A DNA stretch of 62,031 nucleotides from Planctomycetota bacterium (GTDB lineage: Bacteria; Planctomycetota; Planctomycetia; Gemmatales; Gemmataceae). The notes beneath the pieces are model-generated. The model was given only the letters and a program-made list of their open reading frames with translations, searched no databases and had not been told where the DNA came from. Below are positions 30,679 through 39,550 of this stretch, in pieces. Each line of letters starts with the position of its first letter. Position 1 is the first letter of the stretch. The stretch lies in assembly GCA_016195405.1 (NCBI GenBank), contig JACPZP010000047.1, forward strand, positions 1-62,031, in the 5' to 3' direction. A program made the translations under genes and the position numbers.

Positions 30679-32847
30679 TTAGACGTAGTAGTATTTAATC
30701 ACCTTCGTCAGCTGTTGAAACGACAAGGGGTAGTCCTCGGCTATCAACGGCTGATGAGCGGATTTGCCGTTGCGATCGAGAACGTAGGACATCCCCGCTT
30801 GAATCTCCGCCCAGCTCATGAAATGGTTATCGACCTTCGACCGGACCGAAACGTTGAAAGTCGGATCCATGACAATCCACCGCCCCTGGATGTACACTTC
30901 GTTGGTGGCGTGCGTGTTGATGTTGTCGAATGCCCAGAGCAATACATACCGGCCTTTGAGGCCGAAAGCGGTGAGGAGATCCTGGTACAGGATCATCGCC
31001 CCGCCGCAGATGAGCGGGTTGTGATGGTAGAGGATGGCATCTACGTAGCGCTGATACGGATTGAGCGTGGTCCAGGCGGAGACCAGCAGGCCATGCCGCC
31101 GATCCTGATACACGTGGTCGCGCAGGCGGATCGCCAGGTCCAATGGACTGGTGGCCTGGGCGATGGTCGGATCCACCAGCAGCACGAGATCGTGCAGCGC
31201 CTTGAAGATGTCGGCCGGCCTGCTGATCCTTGGCGTCGGGATCGTATTCCAGTTCTGAAAGCCTTGCATGAACAGCGAAATGGTTGGCGCCTTCAGCGTG
31301 CGTAAGTTCAAGGCGCCGGAGCCGCCGAGGATCACCGCCGAGTGGACGCCCTGCATGGCCACTTGATACTGGGGAAAATGGCTGAACCCTGACACAAATG
31401 CGTCACCGTCCGGACGCGGCAGCAACTGTTCGAGATGGCTGCGCATTTGCACCTGCGACCCTGTGATCGTCAGAAGATCGACGCCGGCGCCGCCGTAGAC
31501 CCAGGCGATATCGTTGTCGGGACTGGCATGATCGCGGACGAAGGAAGCCGCATCGAAGGAGCGCACTTCGGCGTATTGTCCATGTGTTCCGGCGCGCCGT
31601 GTCAAATCCCGCAGAATGGCATATTGAGGAGTGAAGACAAGATCTTCGTCCCGTGGCGCGTCATGCAGGAAAGCCTGATCATATCCGCCTAGGGTCGACC
31701 GCATGGATACGGTGGCAAACCCGCGGGCGGTGAACGAGTAAGCGTCGCCCGGATTCGTGAGAGAAGCGTCGGCGCCGCTTACGACAGCCACGTCGTCGCC
31801 AGGAGTGTCGTAGAGAATCGCACTATCGTTCGAGTCGGTCGTAATCGCCGTGACGGCGCGAAAGCCCTGGATTTGCTGGAAGCGGGTCTCCGCGCCATTC
31901 AGGTCAACGCTCCGGAACGACGCCGAGTCAATCGTGCTGGCGAATTCGTCGCGATCGGCTGAGCCCTGGAAGACAGCCGAATTCTGCCCACCCGCGCCAT
32001 CGATCAGCAAATCCGCGGCGCGAAACACATCGACCTGGTAGCTGTCGCAAGTGAGATGCGCCTCTTCCGGGGAGATGGTTGCAGAGTCATTTGCCTCAGA
32101 CGCGACCACTTGCACGGTGTCGTGACCTGCGACGCCATCGAAGGAGATATCCAGAGGGCTGGTGCGCGAACCTGCCTGCGGAACGTCGATCTCGGCGGAT
32201 TCGTCTTGGGGAGTGCCCAGCAAGGCGAGTTGGGAAATTGCGGCCTGGGGAGCGGAGAATAACACCGCCGCCCCCACGCGGACTTCGAGGGACGTCGGCG
32301 TGACGACAACGGTGTGCTTCGTGTCGGCGAGGAGTTGAAACGTCGTCTGCTGTCCGGATGGGGCGTTTCCATCAAGCAGGTTGACCAGGTACTCCTCCGC
32401 GTCCGCAATCCCACCATCGGCCGCGCTGAGCTGGAAAACGGCGCGAACAGAACCGGACGATGCGCCGGCGGGCAAAGTGAAAGTTACCAGGTTGCGACCG
32501 ATCGGCGCCGGCAAGCTGTCCGCGATGCGCTCGGAGCTTGACTCGATTACGCCGTCGCCATTGAAATCGATCCAGGCGTCGAGTTGTCCCGCGGCCTGGG
32601 TGACGGACACTTCGGCAGTGGCCAGCGTCGATTCTTGGGCGACCGCGACGAGTGAGCTAAGGAAGCGCACGCCGTCGGGAATCCCACTCATGGCGCCGAG
32701 CTGAGGGGACGTGTCCCCTCCGCTCGGAACGATACGGTTCTCCAGAATCTCGAGGTTCCAGGCCCTTCGTGGAAAGCGGGGACGAGTCACTTCTTGCTTC
32801 GCGAATAACCAGGCGCCGATTTTCTTAATGACCCCCAACGAGTTCAT
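30679..32847 (-). CDS. Surface protein with planctomycete leader, GEVED-like and transglutaminase-like domains
   Basis: 722 residues; the ATG at 32847 is preceded by GAGAGG. The N-terminus carries the planctomycete leader pattern with 'LEILENRIVPS' (about 33-43), which marks many exported proteins of the phylum. A GEVED-like beta domain follows ('LDAWIDFNGDGVIES', 'GGIADAEEYLVN', about 90-155). The middle (about 180-500) is beta-rich and repetitive, with calcium-site-like DxD turns. The C-terminal 200 residues resemble the transglutaminase/cysteine-protease core: Cys in 'NPLICGGAMILYQDLL', His in 'NTHATNEVYIQGRW' and Asp in 'IVMDPTFN'. It may cross-link or cleave cell-surface proteins. Domain calls are moderate to good. 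Confidence 0.82.
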   Translation of the reverse strand: MNSLGVIKKIGAWLFAKQEVTRPRFPRRAWNLEILENRIVPSGGDTSPQLGAMSGIPDGVRFLSSLVAVAQESTLATAEVSVTQAAGQLDAWIDFNGDGVIESSSERIADSLPAPIGRNLVTFTLPAGASSGSVRAVFQLSAADGGIADAEEYLVNLLDGNAPSGQQTTFQLLADTKHTVVVTPTSLEVRVGAAVLFSAPQAAISQLALLGTPQDESAEIDVPQAGSRTSPLDISFDGVAGHDTVQVVASEANDSATISPEEAHLTCDSYQVDVFRAADLLIDGAGGQNSAVFQGSADRDEFASTIDSASFRSVDLNGAETRFQQIQGFRAVTAITTDSNDSAILYDTPGDDVAVVSGADASLTNPGDAYSFTARGFATVSMRSTLGGYDQAFLHDAPRDEDLVFTPQYAILRDLTRRAGTHGQYAEVRSFDAASFVRDHASPDNDIAWVYGGAGVDLLTITGSQVQMRSHLEQLLPRPDGDAFVSGFSHFPQYQVAMQGVHSAVILGGSGALNLRTLKAPTISLFMQGFQNWNTIPTPRISRPADIFKALHDLVLLVDPTIAQATSPLDLAIRLRDHVYQDRRHGLLVSAWTTLNPYQRYVDAILYHHNPLICGGAMILYQDLLTAFGLKGRYVLLWAFDNINTHATNEVYIQGRWIVMDPTFNVSVRSKVDNHFMSWAEIQAGMSYVLDRNGKSAHQPLIAEDYPLSFQQLTKVIKYYYV

Positions 32848-33251
32848 TAACCTCTCTCCGGGTTTGAACTTTTCCGGCGCCGGTGCTATCTGTTTGGAAC
32901 ACCTATTTTCCCTTATTTCTTTGAAAGGTTCAATGAGAATCCCAAGGAGCGATGTTCAAACGGCCGAATTCGCACAAATCTGTCGGCTTATCCCGTAGCG
33001 TCGGCACGCTTCAGGCAGACCATCGCCGGGCTTCCTCCTTGGCACGCAAAGTCGCCTCAGCGGCCAATGCTGGATTGAGAACCGTGGCTTTCTAAGGGAC
33101 ATCCGGGAAAAGATGGGTCGATAATCTCGAAATAAGGGGGGTCGGATCGGGAGCGGATGGGAATACCACCCATCAGAGAGAGTTGCCGTCGCCCGCGCCT
33201 AAACGGAAAATGGCGATGAGCCTTGAGAGCATCGGGATCAATAGGGAAAAG
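32848..33251. other. 404-bp intergenic region
   Basis: It lies between the surface-protein gene and tRNA-Asn. It presumably holds the promoter of the leftward surface-protein gene. A short open frame (32711-32998) overlaps it and is not supported. Nothing else recognisable is seen; the 190 bases after the tRNA (33324-33513) are likewise empty. Confidence 0.5.
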
Positions 33252-33323
33252 CTCCCCGAGTAGGACTCGAACCTACAACAAACCGGTTAACAGCCGGTTG
33301 CTCTACCATTGAGCTATCGGGGA
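33252..33323 (-). tRNA. tRNA-Asn (anticodon GUU)
   Basis: A 72-nt cloverleaf on the minus strand: acceptor stem TCCCCGA/TCGGGGA, D stem GCTC/GAGC, anticodon stem ACCGG/CCGGT with loop CTGTTAA (anticodon GTT), T stem GTAGG/CCTAC with loop TTCGAGT, discriminator G. CCA is not encoded; a short T-run follows the 3' end. Confidence 0.98.
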
Positions 33324-33513
33324 ATCGTGAGTCTCCGGGCGCGGCGGCGAGCCGAAAAACACACCATTGCTTTATAGAATAACTTACCCTGCCATGCAAT
33401 AGGTCTGCCCCGCGCCGACACCGTGATGAACCGGCAGGCGAAGGCGGAGATGTCTTTAGACGCTTTGATGCGGCGCTAAGTTCGCGGGAAGGACCTGTTT
33501 TTCACGAGCGCTC

Positions 33514-34377
33514 ATGCGTTTGGCTACCATTTCCACTTGGGCCGGACCGCGTGCGGCGGTGCAAGCCGGCGACGCCTACGTCGATGTTCACGCCACCAAT
33601 CCGCGCATGCCGCCCAGCGTGCGCCTGATCTTGGAAGGGGGTGAGCCTTACCTCCGCTTGGCGTGGGAACTGGCCCAGGCGCCGGACGCCATTAAATACG
33701 AGGCCGGCAAGGTTCGATTTCACGCGCCGGTTCATGATGCGCGCAAGATCGTGTGCATCGGGTTGAACTATCGCGACCACGCCGCCGAGAGCGGTGCGGC
33801 CATTCCGCGCGAGCCAATTCTTTTCAGCAAATATCCGACAGCCTTGATTGGCCACGAGGAAGCCATCGTTTTGCCGGCGGTGAGTCAGGAGGTTGATTTC
33901 GAGGCCGAGTTGGTGATCGTTGTGGGGCGACGCGGCCGAAACATCCCCAAAGAAGACGCAATGGCATACGTCGCCGGCTACACGATTGGCCACGACGTTT
34001 CCGCCCGCGACTGGCAGCTAAAGAAAGACGGCAAGCAATGGATGGTCGGCAAGACGTTCGACACGTTCGCGCCGGCCGGCCCGCATCTCGTCACAATCGA
34101 TGAAGTGCCCGACCCACAGAATCTGGCGATTTGTCTTCGCCTTAACGGCGAAACGATGCAGGACTCCAACACGAAGCAACTCGTATTTGGCGTGGCGGAT
34201 TTGATCGCCTATTTGTCGCAAGTGTTCACGCTGGAGCCGGGCGACCTCATCTACACAGGGACGCCGCCGGGAGTCGGATTCGCCAGGAAGCCGCCGGTGT
34301 ATCTCAAAAGCGGCGATGTGGTGGAGATCGAGATCGAAGGGTTGGGGGTGTTGCGCAACCCAGTGGTGCAGGGATAA
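33514..34377 (+). CDS. Fumarylacetoacetate-hydrolase (FAH) family protein
   Basis: 287 residues. The N-terminal part (about 1-70) is the short FAH_N-like region and the core (about 75-285) has the family blocks 'KIVCIGLNYRDHAAE', 'PILFSKYPTALIGH', metal ligands in 'VDFEAELVIVVG' (E-x-E) and 'YTIGHDVSARDWQ', plus 'GDLIYTGTPPGVGF' near the end. These enzymes cleave or decarboxylate beta-diketo acids or hydrate oxaloacetate-type substrates, with Mg2+ in the cytoplasm. The gene stands alone between tRNA-Asn and the convergent dxs gene. Family is certain; the exact substrate is not. Confidence 0.93.
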   Translation: MRLATISTWAGPRAAVQAGDAYVDVHATNPRMPPSVRLILEGGEPYLRLAWELAQAPDAIKYEAGKVRFHAPVHDARKIVCIGLNYRDHAAESGAAIPREPILFSKYPTALIGHEEAIVLPAVSQEVDFEAELVIVVGRRGRNIPKEDAMAYVAGYTIGHDVSARDWQLKKDGKQWMVGKTFDTFAPAGPHLVTIDEVPDPQNLAICLRLNGETMQDSNTKQLVFGVADLIAYLSQVFTLEPGDLIYTGTPPGVGFARKPPVYLKSGDVVEIEIEGLGVLRNPVVQG

Positions 34378-34420
34378 TTCGAACCTACCCAGGATTCACT
34401 GTGCTCATCCTAGGGCCTGA

Positions 34421-36337
34421 TTACGCCCACACCTTCCGTGTTGCTTCCTCGATGTCTCTTTCTTGCGCTTTCCGAACAGCCCGGCAAATGCCCTCCACAT
34501 CTAGTCCGAGCAAAGCTAGTAGCTCGCCGCGTTCGCCGTGCTCGACGAACTGATCCGGAATGCCCAGCCGCACGATATGCCGTGTATCCAGGCCGGCGGC
34601 GTTGGCGGCTTCGAGCACGGCGCTGCCGAATCCGCCCTCCAGCGTTCCCTCTTCGATCGTGACGACGAGCGGCAATTCCTCGATGGCTCGCAAAATCGTG
34701 CCCTTGTCGAGGGGCTTGCAGAATCGCGCATTGATGACGCCGATTTCCAGACCCTCGCCGCGGAGTTTTTGGGCGGCTTTGACGCAGTTGGGGAACAAGC
34801 TGCCGTAGGCGACAACGACGCCGTCGACGCCCCACTCGTGAACTTCCGCTTGGCCCAATTCGATCGGCGTTGAGGTGCGCTCGACGCGCTCCAGACTGGC
34901 TTTGGGATAGCGCATTGAGGCCGGGCCGTCGTGTTCGAGCGCCCAGCGCAGCATGGGCGCGACATCGAGTTCATCGCCCGGCGCCATCACGACCATGTTG
35001 GGGAAGAGTCGCATGTAGGCGGTGTCGAAACAGCCATGGTGCGTAGGTCCATCGGGCCCGGTGAGGCCGGCGCGGTCGAGACAGAAAGTCACGGGCAAGT
35101 TCTGCAGCGTCACTTCCTGGAAAATCTGATCGAAAGCACGCTGCAAGAACGTCGAGTAGACATCGACAATGGGTCGGACGCCCGCCTTAGCCTGGCCGGC
35201 CGCGAAAGCCACGGCGTGCGACTCGCAAATGGCGACGTCAAAAAAGCGGTCGGGATACTGCTCGCGGATTTTCTCCAGCTTATTTCCTTGGCACATGGCC
35301 GCGGTGATAACCGTAACCTTGGGGTTGTCCTGCATCGCCTGCTGGATGGCGGAGCTGATGGCGTCGGTGTATGCCTTGGAGCCACCGCGCTTGAGCGAGA
35401 CGATGGTGCGATCGGGCCCAACCTTCTCGAACACCGGCGGGGTGTGATAGGTGACCGGATCCTCGCTGGCCTGCGGAACGCCGGCGCCTTTGACAGTGAG
35501 CACGTGGAGAAGCACAGGACCGGGATAATCCTTGACTTTGTGCAGCCACTTTCGCAGCGAGGGCAGGTCGTGGCCGTCGATGGGGCCGACGTAATGGAAG
35601 CCCAGCTCTTCGAAGAGCATGCCGCCGGTCAGCGCCGCCTTGAGCGCGTCCCGGACTTGGTGAATGGCGTTGTTGGCCATGCCGCCGACGAGCGGAATCT
35701 TCGCCAGAATCTTTTGAAGGTTGCGCTTCGAGCCTTGATAGAAGTTGGTCAGCCGAGCGCGGTCGAGGCAGGTGGCCAGGGCGCCGACGCGCGGGCAGAT
35801 GGACATCTTGTTGTCGTTGAGGATCACAAGCAGCTTGCGCTTAAGATGGCCCGCGTTATTGAGTGCCTCGAATACAATTCCCGACGGTAAGGCGCCATCG
35901 CCGACCACGGCCACGCTATGGCGGTCGGTGCGGCCAAGCAACTCGTCGCCGATCTTCAGGCCCAAGCTGCACGAGGCGGCGCAGCCGGCATGGCCGGTCA
36001 TGAACAGGTCGAAGGGGCTTTCCTGCGGATTCGGATAACCCATGAGGCCGCCGCGCGTGCGGATGCTGTCAAACTGCTCGAATCGGCCGGTGATGAGCTT
36101 GTGTGGATAGATTTGATGTCCAGTGTCCCAGATCAGGCGATCTTTGGTGAAATCGAAGGTCAGATGCAGGGCAAGGCACAACTCGACGACGCCGAGGTTG
36201 CTGGCGAAGTGTGCCGGGCGAATGCTGAGGACGCGGACCAGTTCATCGCGCATCTCCTGGGCCAGTTGCAGGAGCTGGTCATCGGAGAGGGCGTGCAAAT
36301 CCTTGGGCGCCTTGACGGCCGACAACAATTCACTCAT
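34421..36337 (-). CDS. dxs: 1-deoxy-D-xylulose-5-phosphate synthase
   Basis: 638 residues from the ATG at 36337 (MSELLSAVK), preceded by AAAGGGA; an upstream start adds seven residues. DXS condenses pyruvate with glyceraldehyde-3-phosphate using thiamine diphosphate, the first step of the MEP isoprenoid pathway. Visible blocks: 'HFASNLGVVELCLALHLTFD', 'WDTGHQIYPHKLITGR', the ThDP motif 'VGDGALPSGIVFEALNNAG' with 'NDNKMSI', the pyrimidine-domain 'CDLAICESH'-like segment ('FFDVAICESHAVAFAAG'), 'DRAGLTGPDGPTHHGCFD' and 'RYPKASLERVE'. The usual GHSSTS stretch is 'GHAGCAAS'. Length matches the family. A palindromic repeat lies in the divergent promoter region. Confidence 0.95.
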   Translation of the reverse strand: MSELLSAVKAPKDLHALSDDQLLQLAQEMRDELVRVLSIRPAHFASNLGVVELCLALHLTFDFTKDRLIWDTGHQIYPHKLITGRFEQFDSIRTRGGLMGYPNPQESPFDLFMTGHAGCAASCSLGLKIGDELLGRTDRHSVAVVGDGALPSGIVFEALNNAGHLKRKLLVILNDNKMSICPRVGALATCLDRARLTNFYQGSKRNLQKILAKIPLVGGMANNAIHQVRDALKAALTGGMLFEELGFHYVGPIDGHDLPSLRKWLHKVKDYPGPVLLHVLTVKGAGVPQASEDPVTYHTPPVFEKVGPDRTIVSLKRGGSKAYTDAISSAIQQAMQDNPKVTVITAAMCQGNKLEKIREQYPDRFFDVAICESHAVAFAAGQAKAGVRPIVDVYSTFLQRAFDQIFQEVTLQNLPVTFCLDRAGLTGPDGPTHHGCFDTAYMRLFPNMVVMAPGDELDVAPMLRWALEHDGPASMRYPKASLERVERTSTPIELGQAEVHEWGVDGVVVAYGSLFPNCVKAAQKLRGEGLEIGVINARFCKPLDKGTILRAIEELPLVVTIEEGTLEGGFGSAVLEAANAAGLDTRHIVRLGIPDQFVEHGERGELLALLGLDVEGICRAVRKAQERDIEEATRKVWA

Positions 36338-36539
36338 GAAACGATCCCTTTCAACCATGAAGAAGATCCGTCAGAACCCACGCTCCGCATGGGTTGCCTC
36401 CGGCCGCGCGCTCCGCGCGCGGTGCCTATGTTCGTCACCGTTCTTTTTTATGAAGAATAACGCAAAGTTGCCCAGTTTAGCTAGTCAAACTTGCCAAGTC
36501 GTCCCGTAAAGGTGTTCGGAATATGCTGATGGAGCGTGA

Positions 36540-36622
36540 GTAGGACGGTTTTGCAAACCCCTCGCGGAGGACGGATTTGCAATCCGACCAGTCCAACCTG
36601 ACGGACTGCAAATCCGTCCTAC
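36540..36622. repeat. Palindromic repeat, GTAGGACGG...CCGTCCTAC family
   Basis: 83 bp beginning gtaggacggttttgcaaac and ending tgcaaatccgtcctac, with a second internal ggacggatttgcaatcc unit. It is a longer relative of the 7554-7605 element and ends 11 bp before the start of the metallo-beta-lactamase gene. Confidence 0.88.
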
Positions 36623-36632
36623 GGAATACAAC

Positions 36633-38036
36633 ATGGCCACCGCTTCTCCGACCGTCACCTTTTGGGGCGCTGCGCACACCGTCACCGGGTCGATGCACCT
36701 GGTTGAGGCGAACGGCAAAAAGCTGCTGCTTGATTGCGGGCTTTATCAGGGCAAGCGCGCCGAGGCACGTGCCCGCAATACACAGTTCCCGTTTGACCCG
36801 GCGGCCATCGACGCCGTAATCCTCAGCCACGCCCACATCGACCACTGCGGCAACCTGCCCAACCTAGTGCGGCAAGGCTTTAGCGGCCCCATCTATTGCA
36901 CGCCCGCGACGCGGGATCTGTCGGCCGTCATGCTCGCCGACTCGGCCAAGATTCAAGAAGAAGACGCGGAATACCTGAACAAAAAACGGCCGCGCGGCGA
37001 GTCGCTCGTGCAGCCGCTCTACTCGCGCAAGGATGTCGTCGGCACGATGAAGCTGTTTCAGGCTCTGTCGTACTGGCGGCTGCATTCGATCAACCACGAC
37101 TTCCAAGTGAAATTCGTCGAAGCAGGGCATCTTCTCGGTTCGGCGATGGTGCAGTTGGTGATTCCAGCATCGCCCAAGCCGCGGACCATCACCTTTACCG
37201 GCGACCTGGGCCGCAAGGGTATGCCGATCCTGCGTGATCCGTCGGAAGTGCCCGAAGCGGAACTGCTCATCAGTGAGAGCACATACGGCGGTCGGGCGCA
37301 CGACGGCGTCGAGATGCTGGCCAATGACCTGCTCCAAGTCGTGGAGCGGACCATCAACCGCGGCGGCAAATTGCTTATCCCGGCGTTCAGCCTCGGACGG
37401 ACGCAGACCATCGTCTACTTTCTGCATCAGCTTATCCACGACGGCCGGCTGAAGCCGCTGACGATCTACGTCGACAGTCCACTGGCCGCCGCCGCTTCAA
37501 CGGTCTTCAAACTTCATCCAGAGTGCTTCGACGAAGAAACCGCCCTGTTGCTCCAGGACGATCCGGACATCTTTGGCGAGAACTTAGTCCGCTATGTCCG
37601 CACTGTGGAGGAGAGTAAGAACGTAAATCGCCTGGACAAGCCGTGCATCGTCATCGCCGGCAGCGGCATGTGTGAGGCGGGCCGCATCCAGCACCATTTG
37701 AAGAACAACATCGAGAACCCGAATAACACGGTGCTCATTATTGGCTTCCAGGCGCCGGAAACGCTGGGCCGCCGCATCGTCGAGAAACGGCCCGAGGTGC
37801 GCATCCACGACCGGATGGTGAAGCTGAACGCGGAAGTGAAAGTGCTGAACGGCTTTTCGAGCCATGCCGACATGAACGAATTGGATGCGTTTCTGAAGCC
37901 GCTGGCGGGCCATGTTAAGAGTATTCGACTCGTTCATGGCGAACCCGACCAGGCGACACCGCTAATGGCCCGAATGAAAGGTTACGGGTTCAACGATGTT
38001 GCCTATCCCGAACGCGGGGAGAAGATCGTTTTGTGA
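36633..38036 (+). CDS. MBL-fold / beta-CASP RNA-processing-type hydrolase
   Basis: 467 residues. The metallo-beta-lactamase metal site is intact ('SHAHIDHCGN', HxHxDH), followed by 'GHLLGSAMV', 'TFTGDLGRKGMPIL' and 'SESTYGGRAHD'. The beta-CASP insertion ('GGKLLIPAFSLGRTQTIVYF') and the C-terminal RMMBL segment ('GFSSHADMNELD', 'RLVHGEPD') identify the CPSF73/YSH1-like group. Such proteins are usually zinc-dependent endo- or exoribonucleases in the cytoplasm. It is preceded by a palindromic repeat rather than a clear ribosome-binding site. The downstream DUF3052 gene is 187 bases away and unlikely to be coupled. Confidence 0.93.
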   Translation: MATASPTVTFWGAAHTVTGSMHLVEANGKKLLLDCGLYQGKRAEARARNTQFPFDPAAIDAVILSHAHIDHCGNLPNLVRQGFSGPIYCTPATRDLSAVMLADSAKIQEEDAEYLNKKRPRGESLVQPLYSRKDVVGTMKLFQALSYWRLHSINHDFQVKFVEAGHLLGSAMVQLVIPASPKPRTITFTGDLGRKGMPILRDPSEVPEAELLISESTYGGRAHDGVEMLANDLLQVVERTINRGGKLLIPAFSLGRTQTIVYFLHQLIHDGRLKPLTIYVDSPLAAAASTVFKLHPECFDEETALLLQDDPDIFGENLVRYVRTVEESKNVNRLDKPCIVIAGSGMCEAGRIQHHLKNNIENPNNTVLIIGFQAPETLGRRIVEKRPEVRIHDRMVKLNAEVKVLNGFSSHADMNELDAFLKPLAGHVKSIRLVHGEPDQATPLMARMKGYGFNDVAYPERGEKIVL

Positions 38037-38223
38037 GGATCATTCTTGTGAGATTCATCCTGAAAAAAGGCAATCAACTCTATTATGGCCGGGAAAATCG
38101 GTCCGCTCGGGGGCGATTTCACAAGTGCTTGACAATAACGGGTTCAGGATTTCGTTTCTCTCGAGCGGTACGTTTCGCAGGAGGGTATCCCCCCTCGAAT
38201 TGGTCACCTAACATGGATTCATC

Positions 38224-38640
38224 ATGGCGGGCTACTCCGGCACACCCCTGGTTAAGAAGCTGGGCATCAAAGCGGGGCATCGGCTTGCGCTCTTGAATGC
38301 GCCGGACGGCTTTTCGCAGACTTTGGTCGATCTGCCTGCCGACCTTGACATTATCACCTCGTTAAGCACCAAGGCGAAAGCGGACGTCATCCTCTACTTC
38401 ACCAAAAGCGAAGCCGAGTACAAGAAGCAGTTCGAGCGCCTGGTCGCACGCCTCGATCCTAAAGGCGGCCTATGGGTTTGCTGGCCGAAGAAGGCCTCGA
38501 AGGTTCCGACCGACGTGACCGAAGACGTGATCCGCAAGCACGCGCTGGAAGCAGGTTTGGTCGACAACAAGGTTTGTGCGGTGGACGAGACGTGGTCGGG
38601 GCTGCGGATTGTCTTTCGCGTCGTCGATCGGCCGCGCTAA
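38224..38640 (+). CDS. DUF3052 domain protein
   Basis: 138 residues, soluble. The sequence 'GYSGTPLVKKLGIKAGHRLA' and 'VILYFTKSEAEYKKQFERL', together with 'DPKGGLWVCWPKKASKVPTD' and 'DETWSGLRIVFRV', match the DUF3052 pattern (a small alpha/beta domain of unknown function widespread in actinobacteria and planctomycetes). The ATG at 38224 gives the full usual length. It stands alone. No partner or regulator is evident. Confidence 0.9.
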   Translation: MAGYSGTPLVKKLGIKAGHRLALLNAPDGFSQTLVDLPADLDIITSLSTKAKADVILYFTKSEAEYKKQFERLVARLDPKGGLWVCWPKKASKVPTDVTEDVIRKHALEAGLVDNKVCAVDETWSGLRIVFRVVDRPR

Positions 38641-38875
38641 CAGCGACTTGTTCAGGCGCAAGATTTGACTTTGCGCAACCGATTAGCTGCCGATCGGGAT
38701 TTCCGCTCACTTGTATCAGTAATCAGTAAGGAATCTGGGGTATTATGGTCTCCGGATTCATCGTCTGAACCTTAGCGGATTGCGTCGAGCGGATTGGAGG
38801 GCCGGACGGTCTACGAACTGGCCGGCCGAAACGTATGGAATGGCGCGACGGGCCGCCTGCAACAGGACTAGGACA

Positions 38876-39087
38876 ATGCCGCCCGAAACGAAATGCCCGC
38901 TTTGTTCGGTGGTCATTCCGGACTGGCACTTCGAATGGTACACAGAATCAGATCAAAAGTGCATCTTTGAGGGGAAGAAGGCGATGGAGTGTCCGAATAT
39001 TTGCACACGAAGGAAGGCGAGCCTTTCAAGAGTTTCTGGACTGAAGCAAAGGTAAATGCTGCGGATACCCAAGCTTCAACCGAATAG
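38876..39087 (+). pseudogene. Decayed zinc-ribbon protein gene with internal deletion and frameshift
   Basis: The first frame, from the ATG at 38876, reads MPPETKCPLCSVVIPDWHFE and continues to 'KKAMECP', looking like a small planctomycete zinc-ribbon protein. After 'MECP' (near 38990) it becomes uninformative, while a different frame immediately yields 'SEYLHTKEGEPFKSFWTEA' and 'KVNAADTQASTE' followed by TAG at 39085-39087. The two pieces look like the two ends of one protein from which the middle (with the second CxxC pair) has been lost together with a shift of frame. The alternative is a real 59-residue protein overlapping a 32-residue one. Inference, moderate confidence. Confidence 0.5.
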
Positions 39088-39099
39088 GAGTTGACAGAC

Positions 39100-39468
39100 A
39101 TGTCTCTGACCAAGCAGGAGCGCGAATTCCTTGATGCATACGTATATGAGGCGACACACGAGCCGTTCGGCGGTCCGGCGACAGACGAGTTGCGCCGACG
39201 CGAGGTTTACTATTCGGACCTCCACGAAGTGCTGACGGCTTATCATAAAGAACTCACCCGCAACCACATTTTGCCATTCGGGAAACACAGCCCCAGTCCA
39301 CCCCCGTGTCCTTGGGCGAATCGAGAACAAGCAGAGCTTCGAGGGCGCGCTTTGATGGCAGAGTGGCCGGGCGTAGGCGACAAGAAAGCGATCGCACCGG
39401 GCCCACCCGTAAACGCAGCTTCAGCGCACCATCCGACCGTCGACGCGCCATCGCGAGACAAATCCTGA
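39100..39468 (+). CDS. Small soluble protein of unknown function
   Basis: 122 residues from the ATG at 39100 (MSLTKQEREFLDAYVYEATH), preceded by AGGAG; a TTG nine bases earlier is less likely. The first 60 residues look helical and well formed ('EVYYSDLHEVLTAYHKELTR'), the last 50 are proline-rich and probably disordered ('HSPSPPPCPWANREQ'). No family is recognised. It starts 12 bases after the decayed zinc-ribbon gene, so the two were probably once one operon. Confidence 0.6.
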   Translation: MSLTKQEREFLDAYVYEATHEPFGGPATDELRRREVYYSDLHEVLTAYHKELTRNHILPFGKHSPSPPPCPWANREQAELRGRALMAEWPGVGDKKAIAPGPPVNAASAHHPTVDAPSRDKS

Positions 39469-39550
39469 TTTTCCGCTACGGTCGCGGACGGTGACCTTGG
39501 AACGGAGCGACATTAGACCGTCTCTTGTCCCGCTTCAACGAGGTGGTGCC

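Noticed and set aside
34931..35890. 319-codon open frame antisense to dxs
   Set aside because: dxs is unmistakable on the other strand; the frame has no motif.
38033..38296. 87-codon frame between the MBL and DUF3052 genes
   Set aside because: Overlaps the start of the DUF3052 gene in another frame; no coding character.
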